From Parasphingorhabdus cellanae (GTDB lineage Bacteria; Pseudomonadota; Alphaproteobacteria; Sphingomonadales; Sphingomonadaceae): DNA of 64,000 nt. The position numbers and the translations under genes are program-made. The notes beneath the pieces are model-generated. The model had not been told where the DNA came from. It ran no database searches and saw only the letters and a list, made by a program, of their open reading frames with translations. The DNA is taken from the NCBI RefSeq assembly GCF_017498565.1, contig NZ_CP071794.1, positions 1,912,001 through 1,976,000 of the forward strand, in the 5' to 3' direction. This document shows, in pieces, positions 17,438 to 26,836 of this stretch (the first letter of the stretch is position 1; the number at the start of each line of letters is the position of its first letter).

Positions 17438-19120
17438 TTAGCGACGCACGGCCGCCGCCATTTCGATAATGCGCTGTGCGATCAATTTGGGGCGCTGATG
17501 CAAAAGCAGCTCCCCAGCAGCTGCCACTCTCTCGATCGTTAGGTTGGAGCAAGCCTGTTCCAACCGTTCGAAAAACGGGGCATCGAACATGGGTTCGCTT
17601 TCTCCGAGCATGACATGAAGCGGGACCGAAAGGTCGCGCAGATGTTCTTCGCGGAAACTCCAACGTTGAGCTGCCCGGTTGCAAAAGACAGTCGGCCCCA
17701 TCGTGAAGGACAGTTCGCACCAATTGCGCATCAACGGCACAAATTCGACATCGTCGCAGCTCGCACGATCGACTGGCGACTGGTGATATCGGCGCTCGAC
17801 ATACCAGTCGATGCCCTTGCGCCGGACGTTCCTAAATCCTGCGTTGACAACCAGTTCGAGCGCCTTGGGCAAAGTTATCGGCAGGCGCAGCATTGTGCGA
17901 AAACTCAGTGGGGCAAGCGAAAGGCGATCGCTCGTCAGCGGAAAGCAATCGGAGATTCCAAGAAGCGCGCCGAACGTCCCGGGCCGCGCGCGCTCAAGTG
18001 CAAGCAGGTGGATGGTCCCAGTTGCAAGCCCCACGCCGAGACAATTCTTCAGCCCTAGCGCATCGACGACCGCGCGGTAGGCGGCGAGATCATCCTGTTT
18101 GAGCGACAGGTCCGGGTTTTGCTCGCTGCCCCCCATGCCCGGCCAGCAGGGCGCGATGAGCTTTATCCCTGCATCGCGCAGCCGCCTTTCCACCCTGTCG
18201 CCGAGCAGGTAGCCGAGCGATAAGCCGTGGAGCAGGAAAACCGGCTGACCGTCGGGCGCGCCTGTCCAGCTATAGGCAACCTTGAACCCGTCGGACCGTT
18301 CGATCTGGCACAAGTTGCCCCATGGGTCGGCCCAGCGGACACCCTTCGAGGTATCCCGCTCGGTTAGGCGCGCGCAAGTGAGCGACAGCAGCCGAACCAG
18401 ATCGATCAAGGACTGCGCACCAGCCTTCGCAACCATCGCTTTTATCTGGGTACGCACGGTCTGAACGCCGGTGCCGCGTCGAGCGGCGATAAGTGCTGGC
18501 GACCCACCTTCCACGAGCATTTTGGCGATCTGCAATTCTGCGCGAGTGAAGCCGAACGCGTCGGCAAGAACGCTATCGACGGAATCACTCCACGCGGAAT
18601 CCACGCTGCGGACTATCAAGAAACTCTGCTGCGTTTTACTCACTGATAGCACGAACGCTTCGGCAAGCGTTGTCGTTCCTTCGCTATCGAATACCCGGAT
18701 CAGAGCATGCTTGCGATTGCCCGAACCCCTCGCGCTGCGCTGGAGAGACTGGAGATCCGGGCGCGACTCATCGGCGATCCAGTCAAGCCCAAGCGTCCGA
18801 CCCTGGGTGGCTCCGAACAAGCGTTTGGCTGCCGCATTTGACAGCGCAACACCAAGTTCCGGAGAAAGCGCCATAGCTGCGCGTGCCACTTGATTGACCT
18901 CAACCTCGAGCGGATCTTCGACCTGTATTGTGTCCTGCGCTTGCAGCAAGGCAATCGCATCGTGGAGATGAGGAACCAAGCGGCCCTTGTCCGATATGGC
19001 CCCTGCCGACAGACGCGCGTCCCAGGCTGCCAGCATCCTGTCGAATGCATCGACATCCGCCACCGACCGGAACGTCTGCACGATCGGGTCGATATCTAGG
19101 TCAAACGCGCTATCAGACAA
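17438..19120 (-). CDS. LuxR-type regulator fused to an inactive-looking alpha/beta-hydrolase domain
   Basis: A 560-residue protein in three parts. Residues 1-180 look PAS-like. A LuxR-type helix-turn-helix covers about 186-246 (FTRAELQIAKMLVEGGSP, then TVRTQIKAMV). An alpha/beta-hydrolase fold covers about 275-555, with VFLLHGLSLGY and APCWPGMGGS. The nucleophile elbow, normally GxSxG, reads G364-L-A-T-G368, so Ser is replaced by Ala366. The late histidine (His541 in LLLHQRP) is kept. The domain may bind a ligand without cleaving it. The start is TTG at 19120, since no upstream ATG is in frame. It lies 251 bases upstream of the exported-protein operon on the same strand and may control it. 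Confidence 0.82.
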   Translation of the reverse strand: MSDSAFDLDIDPIVQTFRSVADVDAFDRMLAAWDARLSAGAISDKGRLVPHLHDAIALLQAQDTIQVEDPLEVEVNQVARAAMALSPELGVALSNAAAKRLFGATQGRTLGLDWIADESRPDLQSLQRSARGSGNRKHALIRVFDSEGTTTLAEAFVLSVSKTQQSFLIVRSVDSAWSDSVDSVLADAFGFTRAELQIAKMLVEGGSPALIAARRGTGVQTVRTQIKAMVAKAGAQSLIDLVRLLSLTCARLTERDTSKGVRWADPWGNLCQIERSDGFKVAYSWTGAPDGQPVFLLHGLSLGYLLGDRVERRLRDAGIKLIAPCWPGMGGSEQNPDLSLKQDDLAAYRAVVDALGLKNCLGVGLATGTIHLLALERARPGTFGALLGISDCFPLTSDRLSLAPLSFRTMLRLPITLPKALELVVNAGFRNVRRKGIDWYVERRYHQSPVDRASCDDVEFVPLMRNWCELSFTMGPTVFCNRAAQRWSFREEHLRDLSVPLHVMLGESEPMFDAPFFERLEQACSNLTIERVAAAGELLLHQRPKLIAQRIIEMAAAVRR

Positions 19121-19241
19121 TTTGGCAGGCCTGTGTTTTGAGAATCATATAACACCATATTTACGAATCAAGAGCCTCCAAGATAGGTCTAAGCCGGCAC
19201 TTTGGCTATGACGAAGACTGAGGATGACGCTCGTTTATTGT

Positions 19242-19270
19242 CACTTTGGGCCGGTAACGGACAGTCTGCT
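19242..19270. repeat. Possible fragment of the dispersed repeat, copy C
   Basis: TTTGGGCCGGT, four bases, then GGACAGTCTG matches the core of copy A (TTGGGCCGGT, four bases, TGACAGTCTG). Only about 29 bases align, so chance cannot be excluded. It sits in the 430-base noncoding gap between the LuxR-type gene and triad B, which otherwise holds only the Fur-like box near 19506. Confidence 0.3.
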
Positions 19271-19505
19271 CTGCAACAATAAGTTCCCGGAAGCTGCCGT
19301 CGGCTTCCGACGTCAATCATAACTGCGTCACGAGGATTCAAGCGCGCCTGCAAGGTCATCTCCGATCGCACCCTTTCGCGGCGTGAGATACGCATGCCTG
19401 CAAGCAACGTCCGAGTGGGTGACGATCGCCGCGTGGGTCTGGCCCCAACATGATATAATCCGACCCTGCGAGGCTCTTTCAAACAAATGTCCTTGACCTT
19501 TTCAC

Positions 19506-19527
19506 GAATGACAATCATTTGCAATAG
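19506..19527 (+). promoter_or_regulatory. Fur-like box before triad B
   Basis: GAATGACAATCATTTGCAAT resembles a Fur site (GATAATGATTATCATTATC type) with several mismatches. It lies 25-46 bases upstream of the receptor start at 19552. The ribosome site between them is weak (AGGGGTC). Confidence 0.55.
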
Positions 19528-19551
19528 AGAACGAATCAGGGGTCCTTCGAT

Positions 19552-21702
19552 ATGCGCTTTCTAAAACGATCCATTCTTGCCGGCGTGAGTTCTCTCGCAC
19601 TTCTCAGCACACCCGCCTTTTCGCAGGACGCTAACACGAGTGACGAGATGGACGCTAACACGAGTGACGAGATGGACGCTGAAAACACCATTGTCGTGAC
19701 AGGCCAGAAGGATGAGCGGACCTTGCTCGACACGCAGGCCAGCGTGGCCGTCGTGACCGAAGATGACATCATCGAAAAGGACCTGACCTCCTTCCGTGAA
19801 GCCTTTCGCACCATGGCGAATGTTATCGATGCCGACTTCGTCGATGCGGGCTTCGTCATTCGTGGAGTCAATTCCGAGGGTCTTACGCCTGGCGGCGCGC
19901 CGCTCGCCGCAGTCTACATCGATGGTGCCGAACAGACCGGTCAGGGTGCGCGGCGCGGAGCGCGCGGCCTTTGGGACGTAGAGCAGGTCGAGGTCTATCG
20001 CGGACCGCAATCCACCCTTTCCGGGCGGGCGGCACTGGCAGGTGCCATTTATGTCAATACGCGCGACCCTGAATACGACTACGACGCATCGGCGCGGCTC
20101 AGCTATGGTGAGCTGGACACATTCGATGCCGCCATCGCGGGTGGCGGTTCAATCATCGATGATGTCCTGGCCTTCCGCGTCGCTGCCGAATACCAGCGGC
20201 GTGACAGCGAGGTTGAGTATCCGACATACAGCGAATTCGCCAATTTCGACCGCCTGATCGAAGACGAATACTACCAGATCCGCGGCAAGCTGCGGGCCGA
20301 TCCGACACCCGGACTGCGGATCGACCTGACCTACGCCTACAGCTATGATTCTCCCGCCTACGACGATGTGGCCGGGCCCGGTTTCGGGTTCGAATTCGAG
20401 GATCAGCGCGGCGACTTCAATCTGCCGTTCTTCCAGGAAGCGCGCGAGGCGGACAATCACTCCGCGATCGCGCAGGCCACCTACGAGGTGTCGCCAGAAA
20501 TCACGCTGACCTCGCTATCGACCCTGGTGGACATGGATGCCGATCGTTCCTCCGTCAATGCGAACACGCCGGGCGAGGATTTCACTACGGTCGGCGCTAT
20601 CGACGAGCGCCTTTTCACACAGGAATTGCGCGCCAACTACGACGGCGCGAACGGATTGCACGCCGTGCTCGGCCTCTACTATGCCTATGACCGCAGCGAC
20701 AGCGGCTTCACCCGTAGCGTCTTCTTCGGCGGCGGACGAACCGATACGACGCGATCATTGTCGAACAACCGCAACTACGCGATCTTCGGCGAGGCTACCA
20801 TCCCGGTTCTGGAAAGCGTCGATCTGATCGCCGGTGGTCGCATCGACCGAAACGAGCGCGAGATAGACTCGTCTTTCAGTCGTGAAGTCTTCGATCCGTC
20901 AGCATCCGACACTCAGACTGCCGATTTCGTCGAGAGCGCGGAAACCGTGTTCCTTCCAAAGCTCGGTCTCGATATCGAGCTCGCAAGCGATCTTCGCCTC
21001 GGTTTCGTGTTCCAGCAGGGGTATCGTCCCGGAGGTGCGTCGCGCAATGTCAGCAGTGGCAATATCGTCGAGTTCGATGCCGAGTTCACAGACACTTATG
21101 AGCTCTCTCTTCGTAAGGATCTCGGTTCACGCGGCAATTTGGCAGTCAATGCCTTCTACACCGACTGGACCGATCAACAGGTCGAGTTCGACCTCGATCC
21201 GAACGATTTCTTCAGCCGCATCACTGTCAATGCCGGCAAATCGCGTCTCTTCGGAGGCGAAGTCGAGCTCAGCGTGCAGCCCACCCGCGACGTGTCCGCC
21301 TTCGCCTCGGTCGGCGTTCTCGATACCGAGTTCGAGGACTTCGTGGTGGCAGGCCTCGGAGACTTCACCGGGCTGGAATTTCCTGAGGCACCGAGTGTGA
21401 CGCTCGCTTTCGGCGCAGACTATCGGCCGCGCACCGGTTTTTTCGCCGGTGCCGACGCCAAGTTCGTGAGCGAATATTTCGCCCGCGATCTCCAGAACGC
21501 GCCGATCGACGAGGTCGGAAATTACTTCGTCGCCAATGCGCGGGTCGGTTACCAGTTCGATTTCGGCTCGGTCATGCTGTTCGCCGACAATCTCTTTAAC
21601 GAGCAGTATTTCGTCTATCGCGACCGCATCGGCGATTTCGACTGCTGCGCAACCTTCGGCCGCAGCCGCGTAGTCGGGGTGACCGGACGCGTCGACTTCT
21701 AG
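19552..21702 (+). CDS. TonB-dependent receptor, triad B
   Basis: A 716-residue outer-membrane receptor. The signal peptide is about residues 1-24 (TPAFS|Q). An unusual acidic segment made of two copies of DANTSDEM follows (26-41), then a TonB box NTIVVTGQK. The plug has VIRGVNSEG, YIDGAEQ and VEVYRGPQST, and the barrel ends VGVTGRVDF with the terminal Phe. It is paralogous to the receptor at 5672 and heads the same gene order (small membrane protein, PepSY protein) behind a Fur-like box. The DNA is richer in GC than triad A, so this is an old duplication or a separate acquisition, not a recent copy. A ferric-siderophore substrate is likely. Confidence 0.92.
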   Translation: MRFLKRSILAGVSSLALLSTPAFSQDANTSDEMDANTSDEMDAENTIVVTGQKDERTLLDTQASVAVVTEDDIIEKDLTSFREAFRTMANVIDADFVDAGFVIRGVNSEGLTPGGAPLAAVYIDGAEQTGQGARRGARGLWDVEQVEVYRGPQSTLSGRAALAGAIYVNTRDPEYDYDASARLSYGELDTFDAAIAGGGSIIDDVLAFRVAAEYQRRDSEVEYPTYSEFANFDRLIEDEYYQIRGKLRADPTPGLRIDLTYAYSYDSPAYDDVAGPGFGFEFEDQRGDFNLPFFQEAREADNHSAIAQATYEVSPEITLTSLSTLVDMDADRSSVNANTPGEDFTTVGAIDERLFTQELRANYDGANGLHAVLGLYYAYDRSDSGFTRSVFFGGGRTDTTRSLSNNRNYAIFGEATIPVLESVDLIAGGRIDRNEREIDSSFSREVFDPSASDTQTADFVESAETVFLPKLGLDIELASDLRLGFVFQQGYRPGGASRNVSSGNIVEFDAEFTDTYELSLRKDLGSRGNLAVNAFYTDWTDQQVEFDLDPNDFFSRITVNAGKSRLFGGEVELSVQPTRDVSAFASVGVLDTEFEDFVVAGLGDFTGLEFPEAPSVTLAFGADYRPRTGFFAGADAKFVSEYFARDLQNAPIDEVGNYFVANARVGYQFDFGSVMLFADNLFNEQYFVYRDRIGDFDCCATFGRSRVVGVTGRVDF
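19627..19674 (+). repeat. 24-bp in-frame tandem duplication
   Basis: Two exact copies of a 24-base unit (19627-19650 and 19651-19674) encode DANTSDEM twice, directly after the signal peptide and before the TonB box. A third partial unit (DAENT) follows. This lengthens the acidic periplasmic linker by eight residues. Exact identity suggests a recent slippage event. Confidence 0.85.
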
Positions 21703-21714
21703 GACTGCGGATTG

Positions 21715-22257
21715 ATGCCTGTTTCCGCCTGGCTCGCATTGATCCCGCTCGGAATTGCCGTAACGGCGTTGCATGCGACCTGGAATGGCCGCCTGTCGCG
21801 CGGCGTGGGTCTAGGTGCATCAGGTGTGCTGATAGTGTCGGCGATGGTCGCCGCTTCCCAGTCATTGGGTGCGGGACGGGGTATCAACTGGATACTAATC
21901 GCGGTCAGTATCGCCGCAGCGATCGCGCTATGGCTCGGACGCACTCGAAAGCCGCGCAAATTTCACATGGAGCGTCATGCCGAACCGGCGACGGAGTGGC
22001 CTGACTGGCCGGTGCGCTGGCTTATGGCTGGACCGCTGGCCGGACTTGCCGCGGTCGCGATGGGCGCGGCAGCCGCGGCTTTGTCGCCTTTTGCTTCAGG
22101 CACCAACGTCATGGCGGGATTGTTCGTCGTTCTGATCGTCTGGGCCGTAGCTGCGGTTTGGGTCGCGGGCACTTCGAGACGTCTGAGAACGACCGGGATC
22201 CTCACTGCCACGATCTTGGTTGGATCCGGCGGCTCAGCGGCGCATTTCCTGCTGTGA
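21715..22257 (+). CDS. Small multispanning membrane protein of triad B
   Basis: About 180 residues starting MPVSAWLALIPLG at the ATG 21715, directly after a TTG. Five hydrophobic helices are visible: near 5-18, 37-52, 60-75, 103-125 and 133-150, with a final one near 160-178. A charged loop with RKPRKF is followed by WPVRWLMAGPLAG. It corresponds to the 7915 protein: both have a GPL motif after a basic loop and the same helix spacing, although identity is low. It begins 12 bases after the receptor stop and overlaps the PepSY start (GTGA). No named domain is recognised. Confidence 0.75.
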   Translation: MPVSAWLALIPLGIAVTALHATWNGRLSRGVGLGASGVLIVSAMVAASQSLGAGRGINWILIAVSIAAAIALWLGRTRKPRKFHMERHAEPATEWPDWPVRWLMAGPLAGLAAVAMGAAAAALSPFASGTNVMAGLFVVLIVWAVAAVWVAGTSRRLRTTGILTATILVGSGGSAAHFLL

Positions 22258-23582
22258 AGGCGCTACAATCCGATATCGTTCGCAAGTCCCTGTCAGCACA
22301 TGGGCTGGTCGGCCTGGTGCTGGCCGCGCTGATCTATCAGATCTGCCTGACGGGAACGCTGAGCGTCTTTGCGGGCGAACTGCGTCAGATCGAACGATCC
22401 ACGGCTCCAACGGTGGAGGCGGTGACACCGGAAGGATATGCTAGGGCAGTCGAGGAGGGCCTAGTCATTCTCGCTGGCGGCGAGGGGCCGATCATTATCC
22501 TCGGTCCCACCGAGCCGCTGCCAAGGCTCGAGATACGCGTGCCTGGCAAGCAATCGGTCTATGCCGACGCGCAAGGTGTACCGACAATCGAAACAGGTAC
22601 GCCCTTCACCGACTTCGTCACAGAACTGCACGAGGCGCTCCATCTCCCCTCGCCATGGGGAACTGCCATAGTGGCGCTCGCTGGGATCGCGCTGCTCGCT
22701 CTGCTGATATCCGGTATCGCGGCCCACACCCGTATATTCCGCGATGCGTTTCGATTGCGATTGGGAGGAAACGAGCGGCTCGAGCAGGCCGACTTCCATA
22801 ATCGAACGGGGGTGTGGGGTTTACCGTTCCACGTCATCGTGACCGTTTCGGGCATCTACCTAGCCTTGCTCCCACTTCTCGGCGCACCGCTCGCATTTCT
22901 GGCCTATGATGGCGACATCGACCGCGCGATGACCGAACAGATGGGCCCGCAGGTCGAAGGCACTGGAACACGGCAGCCCGCCCCGGATATCGCGGATCTC
23001 ATCCGGACGGTGGAGCGTGAAAACGCCCCGGCGAAAGTAAGTTTCGTGATGATCGAGAACCCTGCGAGCGACAGGCAGATCATACACATAGATACCGATG
23101 TTCCTCGGCAGCTCGTCAGCGGAGAGAGTTATCGCTTTGACGGAACCGGGCGCGCGCTCGGACCAGCTGGTTTCGCCGACGGGGCACCGGAGAAGCAGGT
23201 TCAGGCAGCGATGTTTCCGCTGCATTTCGGCACTTTCGGCGGTCTTCCTGTGCGCCTAGTCTACGGTATTTCGGGTGTAGCGCTATGCTGGCTCTGCGCT
23301 ACCGGCATGCGCATCTATCTTGTTCGGCGGCGGCAGGCAGGAAGAGCCAATCCCTTGCTCGAACGCTTATGGGCCGGCGTAGCCTGGGGACAGCCCGCGG
23401 CATTGGCACTGACATTCGCCGCCACTGCGATCGGGTTCGATCCCCCGATAACCTACCTGACTGCAACGGGTTTTGCATTGGGCATCTTCAGCTTGCCGAT
23501 CAGACTTCAAGCTCTGCGGAAGGCGGCAGGAACTGTAATCGTATTTGCAACAATTGGCGGCGGCTTCTTCCCGGTTCTATGA
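22254..23582 (+). CDS. PepSY-associated TM protein, triad B
   Basis: A 442-residue inner-membrane protein of the PepSY-TM family. The start is a GTG overlapping the preceding stop (GTGA); a longer open frame upstream lies inside the neighbour and is not used. Landmarks match the triad A paralogue: SAHGLVGLVLAALIYQI (first helix), ELHEALHLPSPWGTA, DFHNRTGVWGLPFHV, PLHFGTFGGLPVRL and C-terminal helices. The conserved histidines in ELHEALHL and DFHNR are present. A role in reducing or releasing iron from an imported chelate is inferred from the family and the operon. Confidence 0.88.
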   Translation: MKALQSDIVRKSLSAHGLVGLVLAALIYQICLTGTLSVFAGELRQIERSTAPTVEAVTPEGYARAVEEGLVILAGGEGPIIILGPTEPLPRLEIRVPGKQSVYADAQGVPTIETGTPFTDFVTELHEALHLPSPWGTAIVALAGIALLALLISGIAAHTRIFRDAFRLRLGGNERLEQADFHNRTGVWGLPFHVIVTVSGIYLALLPLLGAPLAFLAYDGDIDRAMTEQMGPQVEGTGTRQPAPDIADLIRTVERENAPAKVSFVMIENPASDRQIIHIDTDVPRQLVSGESYRFDGTGRALGPAGFADGAPEKQVQAAMFPLHFGTFGGLPVRLVYGISGVALCWLCATGMRIYLVRRRQAGRANPLLERLWAGVAWGQPAALALTFAATAIGFDPPITYLTATGFALGIFSLPIRLQALRKAAGTVIVFATIGGGFFPVL

Positions 23583-24314
23583 GCGGTCAATATACCCGGC
23601 CACGCAGACTTAACCTGCAGGCGTCTGCGAAGAGTGTGATGCCGCAAGTGGCAGGCAGCGAAAGGATTTCAATGGACAAACGCCCTAGTCCCATAGGAAT
23701 TCTGCGCCAGCTAGCACAGGCTCAGATTTAATCATCAGTATCCAAAGCGCGAACCTGAAAGCAGAACACGCGCTCTCTATCCAAAATTTCGGCGGTCGTT
23801 AAGCCTCAGAAATGAAGATGCTGTAATCTAGTAGCTATGACTGCTTTCGGGTGACCTTTCGGTGATCCGCGATGACCGGGGTTGGGGCGCAAAGCAGCCA
23901 TTCCCGATTAGCTCCAATTGCCATCAACAAAATTTCGATCTGATTGACTTAATCCGTCAAGGCCTCATGCACCGTCATCAGCTCATTGTGTTCAAGCTGA
24001 GCGTTTTGACCACGTACTGCTAGTTCATGTGCATCTTCCAATCGCGCTGTGATCAGGGCGAGCAACTCTGATCGCACGTTGTGGCGGTCGATTTCATCCA
24101 AATCTATCACTCGCTAGACAACGCTCATCTGAAACAGGAAGTCCACCATATCTTTTCAAAATTCTCGCTCAATCGACTGGACTTCGGTATTTGTTCGAGC
24201 ATTACTGTTGATGTCGCCTATATCGAGTGTGACAAGCCGCCAGCTACTTTTAGCGATCCGCGGCTCCGGTCAGTGGAAGCGCTGGAAGGTCTAGCGCCAA
24301 GCTGGAGACCATTG
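23583..24314. other. 732-base stretch without a confident gene
   Basis: Between triad B and the recombinase module. A 19-codon frame at 23672 (MDKRPSPIGIL) has an AAGGA site but is too short to call. A 53-codon minus-strand frame is listed separately at 23949. On the plus strand an open frame runs from GTG 24081 into the DUF3489 gene, but its first 78 codons look unlike the family. This probably contains decayed mobile-element sequence. Confidence 0.5.
23949..24110 (-). CDS. Possible small protein or gene remnant (53 residues)
   Basis: A GTG-started minus-strand frame reads MIDLDEIDRHNVRSELLA and ends HNELMTVHEALTD. It is highly charged, helical and protein-like. Beyond its TAA the same frame stays open for about 40 more codons of plausible sequence, so it may be a longer gene cut by a nonsense change. 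No ribosome site is obvious. It lies just upstream of the DUF3489/DUF2924/recombinase genes, where small accessory genes are common. Confidence 0.35.
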   Translation of the reverse strand: MIDLDEIDRHNVRSELLALITARLEDAHELAVRGQNAQLEHNELMTVHEALTD

Positions 24315-24557
24315 ATGCCATCAACAAAATCACAAACCAAGTCCGCAAAAATCATCGGGCTGCTATCGCGAACCAAAGGGACAGCACTCTCGGAGATTTG
24401 CAAAGTCACCAATTGGAAATCACACAGTGTCCGCGCCTTCCTGGCAGGCCTGCGCAAGAGAGGTTTCGTGCTTACGCGCGAACAGCGAGGGGATGATGGG
24501 ACAGCTTATCGGATCACACAAAACCCGAGCAGTAACGAGGCCAAAGGTGCGGCATGA
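24315..24557 (+). CDS. DUF3489 domain protein
   Basis: An 80-residue protein starting MPSTKSQTKSAKI at 24315, with GGAG upstream. It matches the DUF3489 helix-turn-helix pattern: an I.GLLSR..G..L.EI opening, then TNWKSHSVRAFLAGLRKRG and a final YRIT. DUF3489 proteins usually sit directly before DUF2924 and a large serine recombinase in alphaproteobacterial mobile elements, exactly as here. It probably binds DNA and helps or regulates the recombinase. An upstream GTG at 24081 would add 78 residues without family resemblance. Its stop overlaps the next start (ATGA). Confidence 0.8.
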   Translation: MPSTKSQTKSAKIIGLLSRTKGTALSEICKVTNWKSHSVRAFLAGLRKRGFVLTREQRGDDGTAYRITQNPSSNEAKGAA

Positions 24558-25012
24558 CTTCGCTCAACACTCGATTGGCAGACCTTGCGGCCATGCCCCC
24601 TACCCAATTGCGTTCGGCATGGCGCGATACGTTCAAGTCACCTGCGCCCGATATCGGACCCGATCTGCTTCGGCGCGGTATCGCTAACCGGCTGCAGGAA
24701 CGTGTACATGGGAGCCTGACTGGTGCCACCAAAAGAGAAATCGAGCGGCTTCGCAAACGTGTCGAACGGACAGGTAAAGCCGGATATGCGCATGCGATCT
24801 CGTTGAAGACTGGAACAAGACTGGTCAGATCATGGAATGGCAAAAGCTACCATGTACTGGTCTGTGACAATGGTTTCGAGTTTGAAGGCCGTCATTATGC
24901 AAGTCTCAGCCATATCGCCCGCGAGATAACCGGTGCCCATTGGTCCGGTCCTCGCTTCTTCGGATTGAAGAAGCGGAGCGAATACAAGCCGCGAGTACCG
25001 GCCAATGCCTGA
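24554..25012 (+). CDS. DUF2924 domain protein
   Basis: A 152-residue protein with the DUF2924 signature: an N-terminal L..L..L....LR..WR segment ([13 protein letters not shown]), a middle RGIANRLQE, and the C-terminal block [30 protein letters not shown] and [10 protein letters not shown]. It is a basic protein that accompanies serine recombinases in mobile elements; its role is not established. The start overlaps the DUF3489 stop, and its end overlaps the recombinase start by eight bases. Confidence 0.88.
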   Translation: MTSLNTRLADLAAMPPTQLRSAWRDTFKSPAPDIGPDLLRRGIANRLQERVHGSLTGATKREIERLRKRVERTGKAGYAHAISLKTGTRLVRSWNGKSYHVLVCDNGFEFEGRHYASLSHIAREITGAHWSGPRFFGLKKRSEYKPRVPANA

Positions 25013-26628
25013 AGCTAGGAAAGCTCGAAAGCGGTGTGCCATCTATACCCGCAAATCTACCGAGGATGGCCTGGAACAGGATTTTAACAGCCTGGATGCG
25101 CAGCGAGAGGCTTGTGCCGCCTATATATTGAGCCAGGCTAGCGAAGGCTGGGAAACTGTTTCCGAACTTTACGATGATGGTGGCTGGTCAGGCGGAAGTA
25201 TGAAACGCCCTGCCCTAATCCAACTGCTGGATGATGTGAAAGCCGACAAGGTCGATATCATCGTTGTCTACAAAGTCGATCGCCTAACCCGCAGCCTCGC
25301 CGACTTTGCCAAAGATCGTTGAGATTCTGGATGAGAACGAGGCCTCGTTCGTCAGTGTTACACAATCGTTCAACACAACAAACAGCATGGGACGTCTCAC
25401 GCTCAACGTCCTGCTTTCCTTCGCCCAATTCGAACGTGAAGTCACTGGAGAGCGCATCCGTGACAAAGTTGCAGCGTCGAAGAAGAAGGGTATGTGGATG
25501 GGTGGACCGGTGCCGCTCGGTTACAGGATAGAAGAACGTAAATTACTGTTTGAGCCATCAGAGGTAGAATCGGTCCGTTACATATTTGATCGCTACATTG
25601 AACTAAAATCTGTTCCCAAAATGGTGGATGATCTGGCAGCGAAAGATTTTCGAACCCGTAAACGGGTATTGTCTAGTGGTCGTGTTCTTGGCGGGGTTCA
25701 TATCGGAACCGGCGCTTTGACGCTAATGCTGCAAAACCCGATCTATTTTGGCAAGATCCGTCATCGCGGAGAGCTATATGATGGCGAACATGAGCCCATA
25801 ATTCCACAAGAGCTGTTTGACCGAGTGCAATCCATCTTTTCAGACAATCGCCGAGACAAAACCCTGGGCAAGAAAAGTCGCAATCCCAGTCTGTTGACGG
25901 GAATGATCACCGACCCGGATGGCAGGCCCATGTCTCCGACTCAGTCGAAGAAACAATCGCGAACTTATCGATACTATTCCACGCGCTTCAAACCGCTGCA
26001 GAACAAGACCTCTGCCTGGCATCTTCCCGCAGGAGAGCTAGAAGAGTTGGTCATTAAGGCTGTTGCCAACCACCTGTCACACGGGCTGATCTGGAAATCA
26101 GAAGACGGGACCTTGGACAAGGACAGGATCGATCAGTATCGGGAAACTGCCAAAAATCTGACATGCTCGAGCATTGTCGAGCAACGAAAGTTCCTTCTCA
26201 AGTGCCAAACCAAAGTTCAAGTTGAGGCCAAGGCCGTGAAAATCAGCCTGAGCATCGAAAAGCATCCCGATCCCATCAATATCTCCGTTGATGCAAAACT
26301 GGTTAGCAAAGGGTCCGAATTGCGGCTGGCAGTCACGCCGGACAACAGCTCGGCAAAGCATGAGCCTGATCCGGTATTGCTCCGCCTCATCGCACAAGCT
26401 TTTGCCGCTCGTGATTATCTGATCGATGGAATAGCTTCACCGAACATATCCGACTATTCGCAAAGGCATTTGAGAAATCTAGCCCGGCTCAGCTTTCTGG
26501 CACCCGATATCATCACCGCCATTGTTCGCGGATCGCAACCGGTCAATTTGACAGGAAGACGCCTTCTGCGCGCTGGAGACCTCCCACTTGATTGGGCCGG
26601 TCAGCGAACCCTTCTGGGGTTCGAATAG
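25005..26628 (+). pseudogene. Large serine recombinase, frameshifted
   Basis: The first part (25005-25322) encodes the resolvase catalytic domain: [20 protein letters not shown] with the nucleophile Ser in RKS, DGGWSGG, and [17 protein letters not shown]. The frame then ends in a stop. The normal continuation ([12 protein letters not shown], the FEREVTGERI helix, the recombinase domain with PLGYRI, and a zinc-ribbon-like region that seems to lack clear cysteines) is read one base away. Removing one G around 25314 (CCAAAGATC) restores a protein of about 540 residues, a normal size. So this is a single-base insertion, a sequencing error or, less likely, a programmed shift. Element boundaries are not visible. 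Confidence 0.85.
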
Positions 26629-26836
26629 AGCCGAAATTACACAAAATTCAAAAGTGCATCCGGTGCCAGCGTTTCGGGGCATCGAGATAATCCGGCTATC
26701 TGCAGACATATGGCCGGCGACAAATAGTCTCTGGGACGAAGTTAACCGAATCGGAACGACCTAAGTTACCGAAATTTAGCGATTAAATGGACGATCCATT
26801 TCTGCCGCCGGAGACACTCGAAATCGGGGAAAGCAA

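Noticed and set aside
17282..17542. 86-codon open frame
   Set aside because: It runs from a noncoding spacer into the antisense of the LuxR-type gene; no support.
21127..21774. 215-codon open frame on the minus strand
   Set aside because: It lies wholly opposite the triad B receptor, whose own frame has a signal peptide, plug and barrel. High GC makes such shadow frames common.
23672..23731. 19-residue frame MDKRPSPIGILRQLAQAQI with an AAGGA site
   Set aside because: The ribosome site is good, but the product is too short to judge and no regulator-peptide context is visible.
25300..25325. Programmed +1 frameshift in the recombinase
   Set aside because: No known slippery sequence or stimulator structure is seen; a simple base insertion or sequencing error is more economical.
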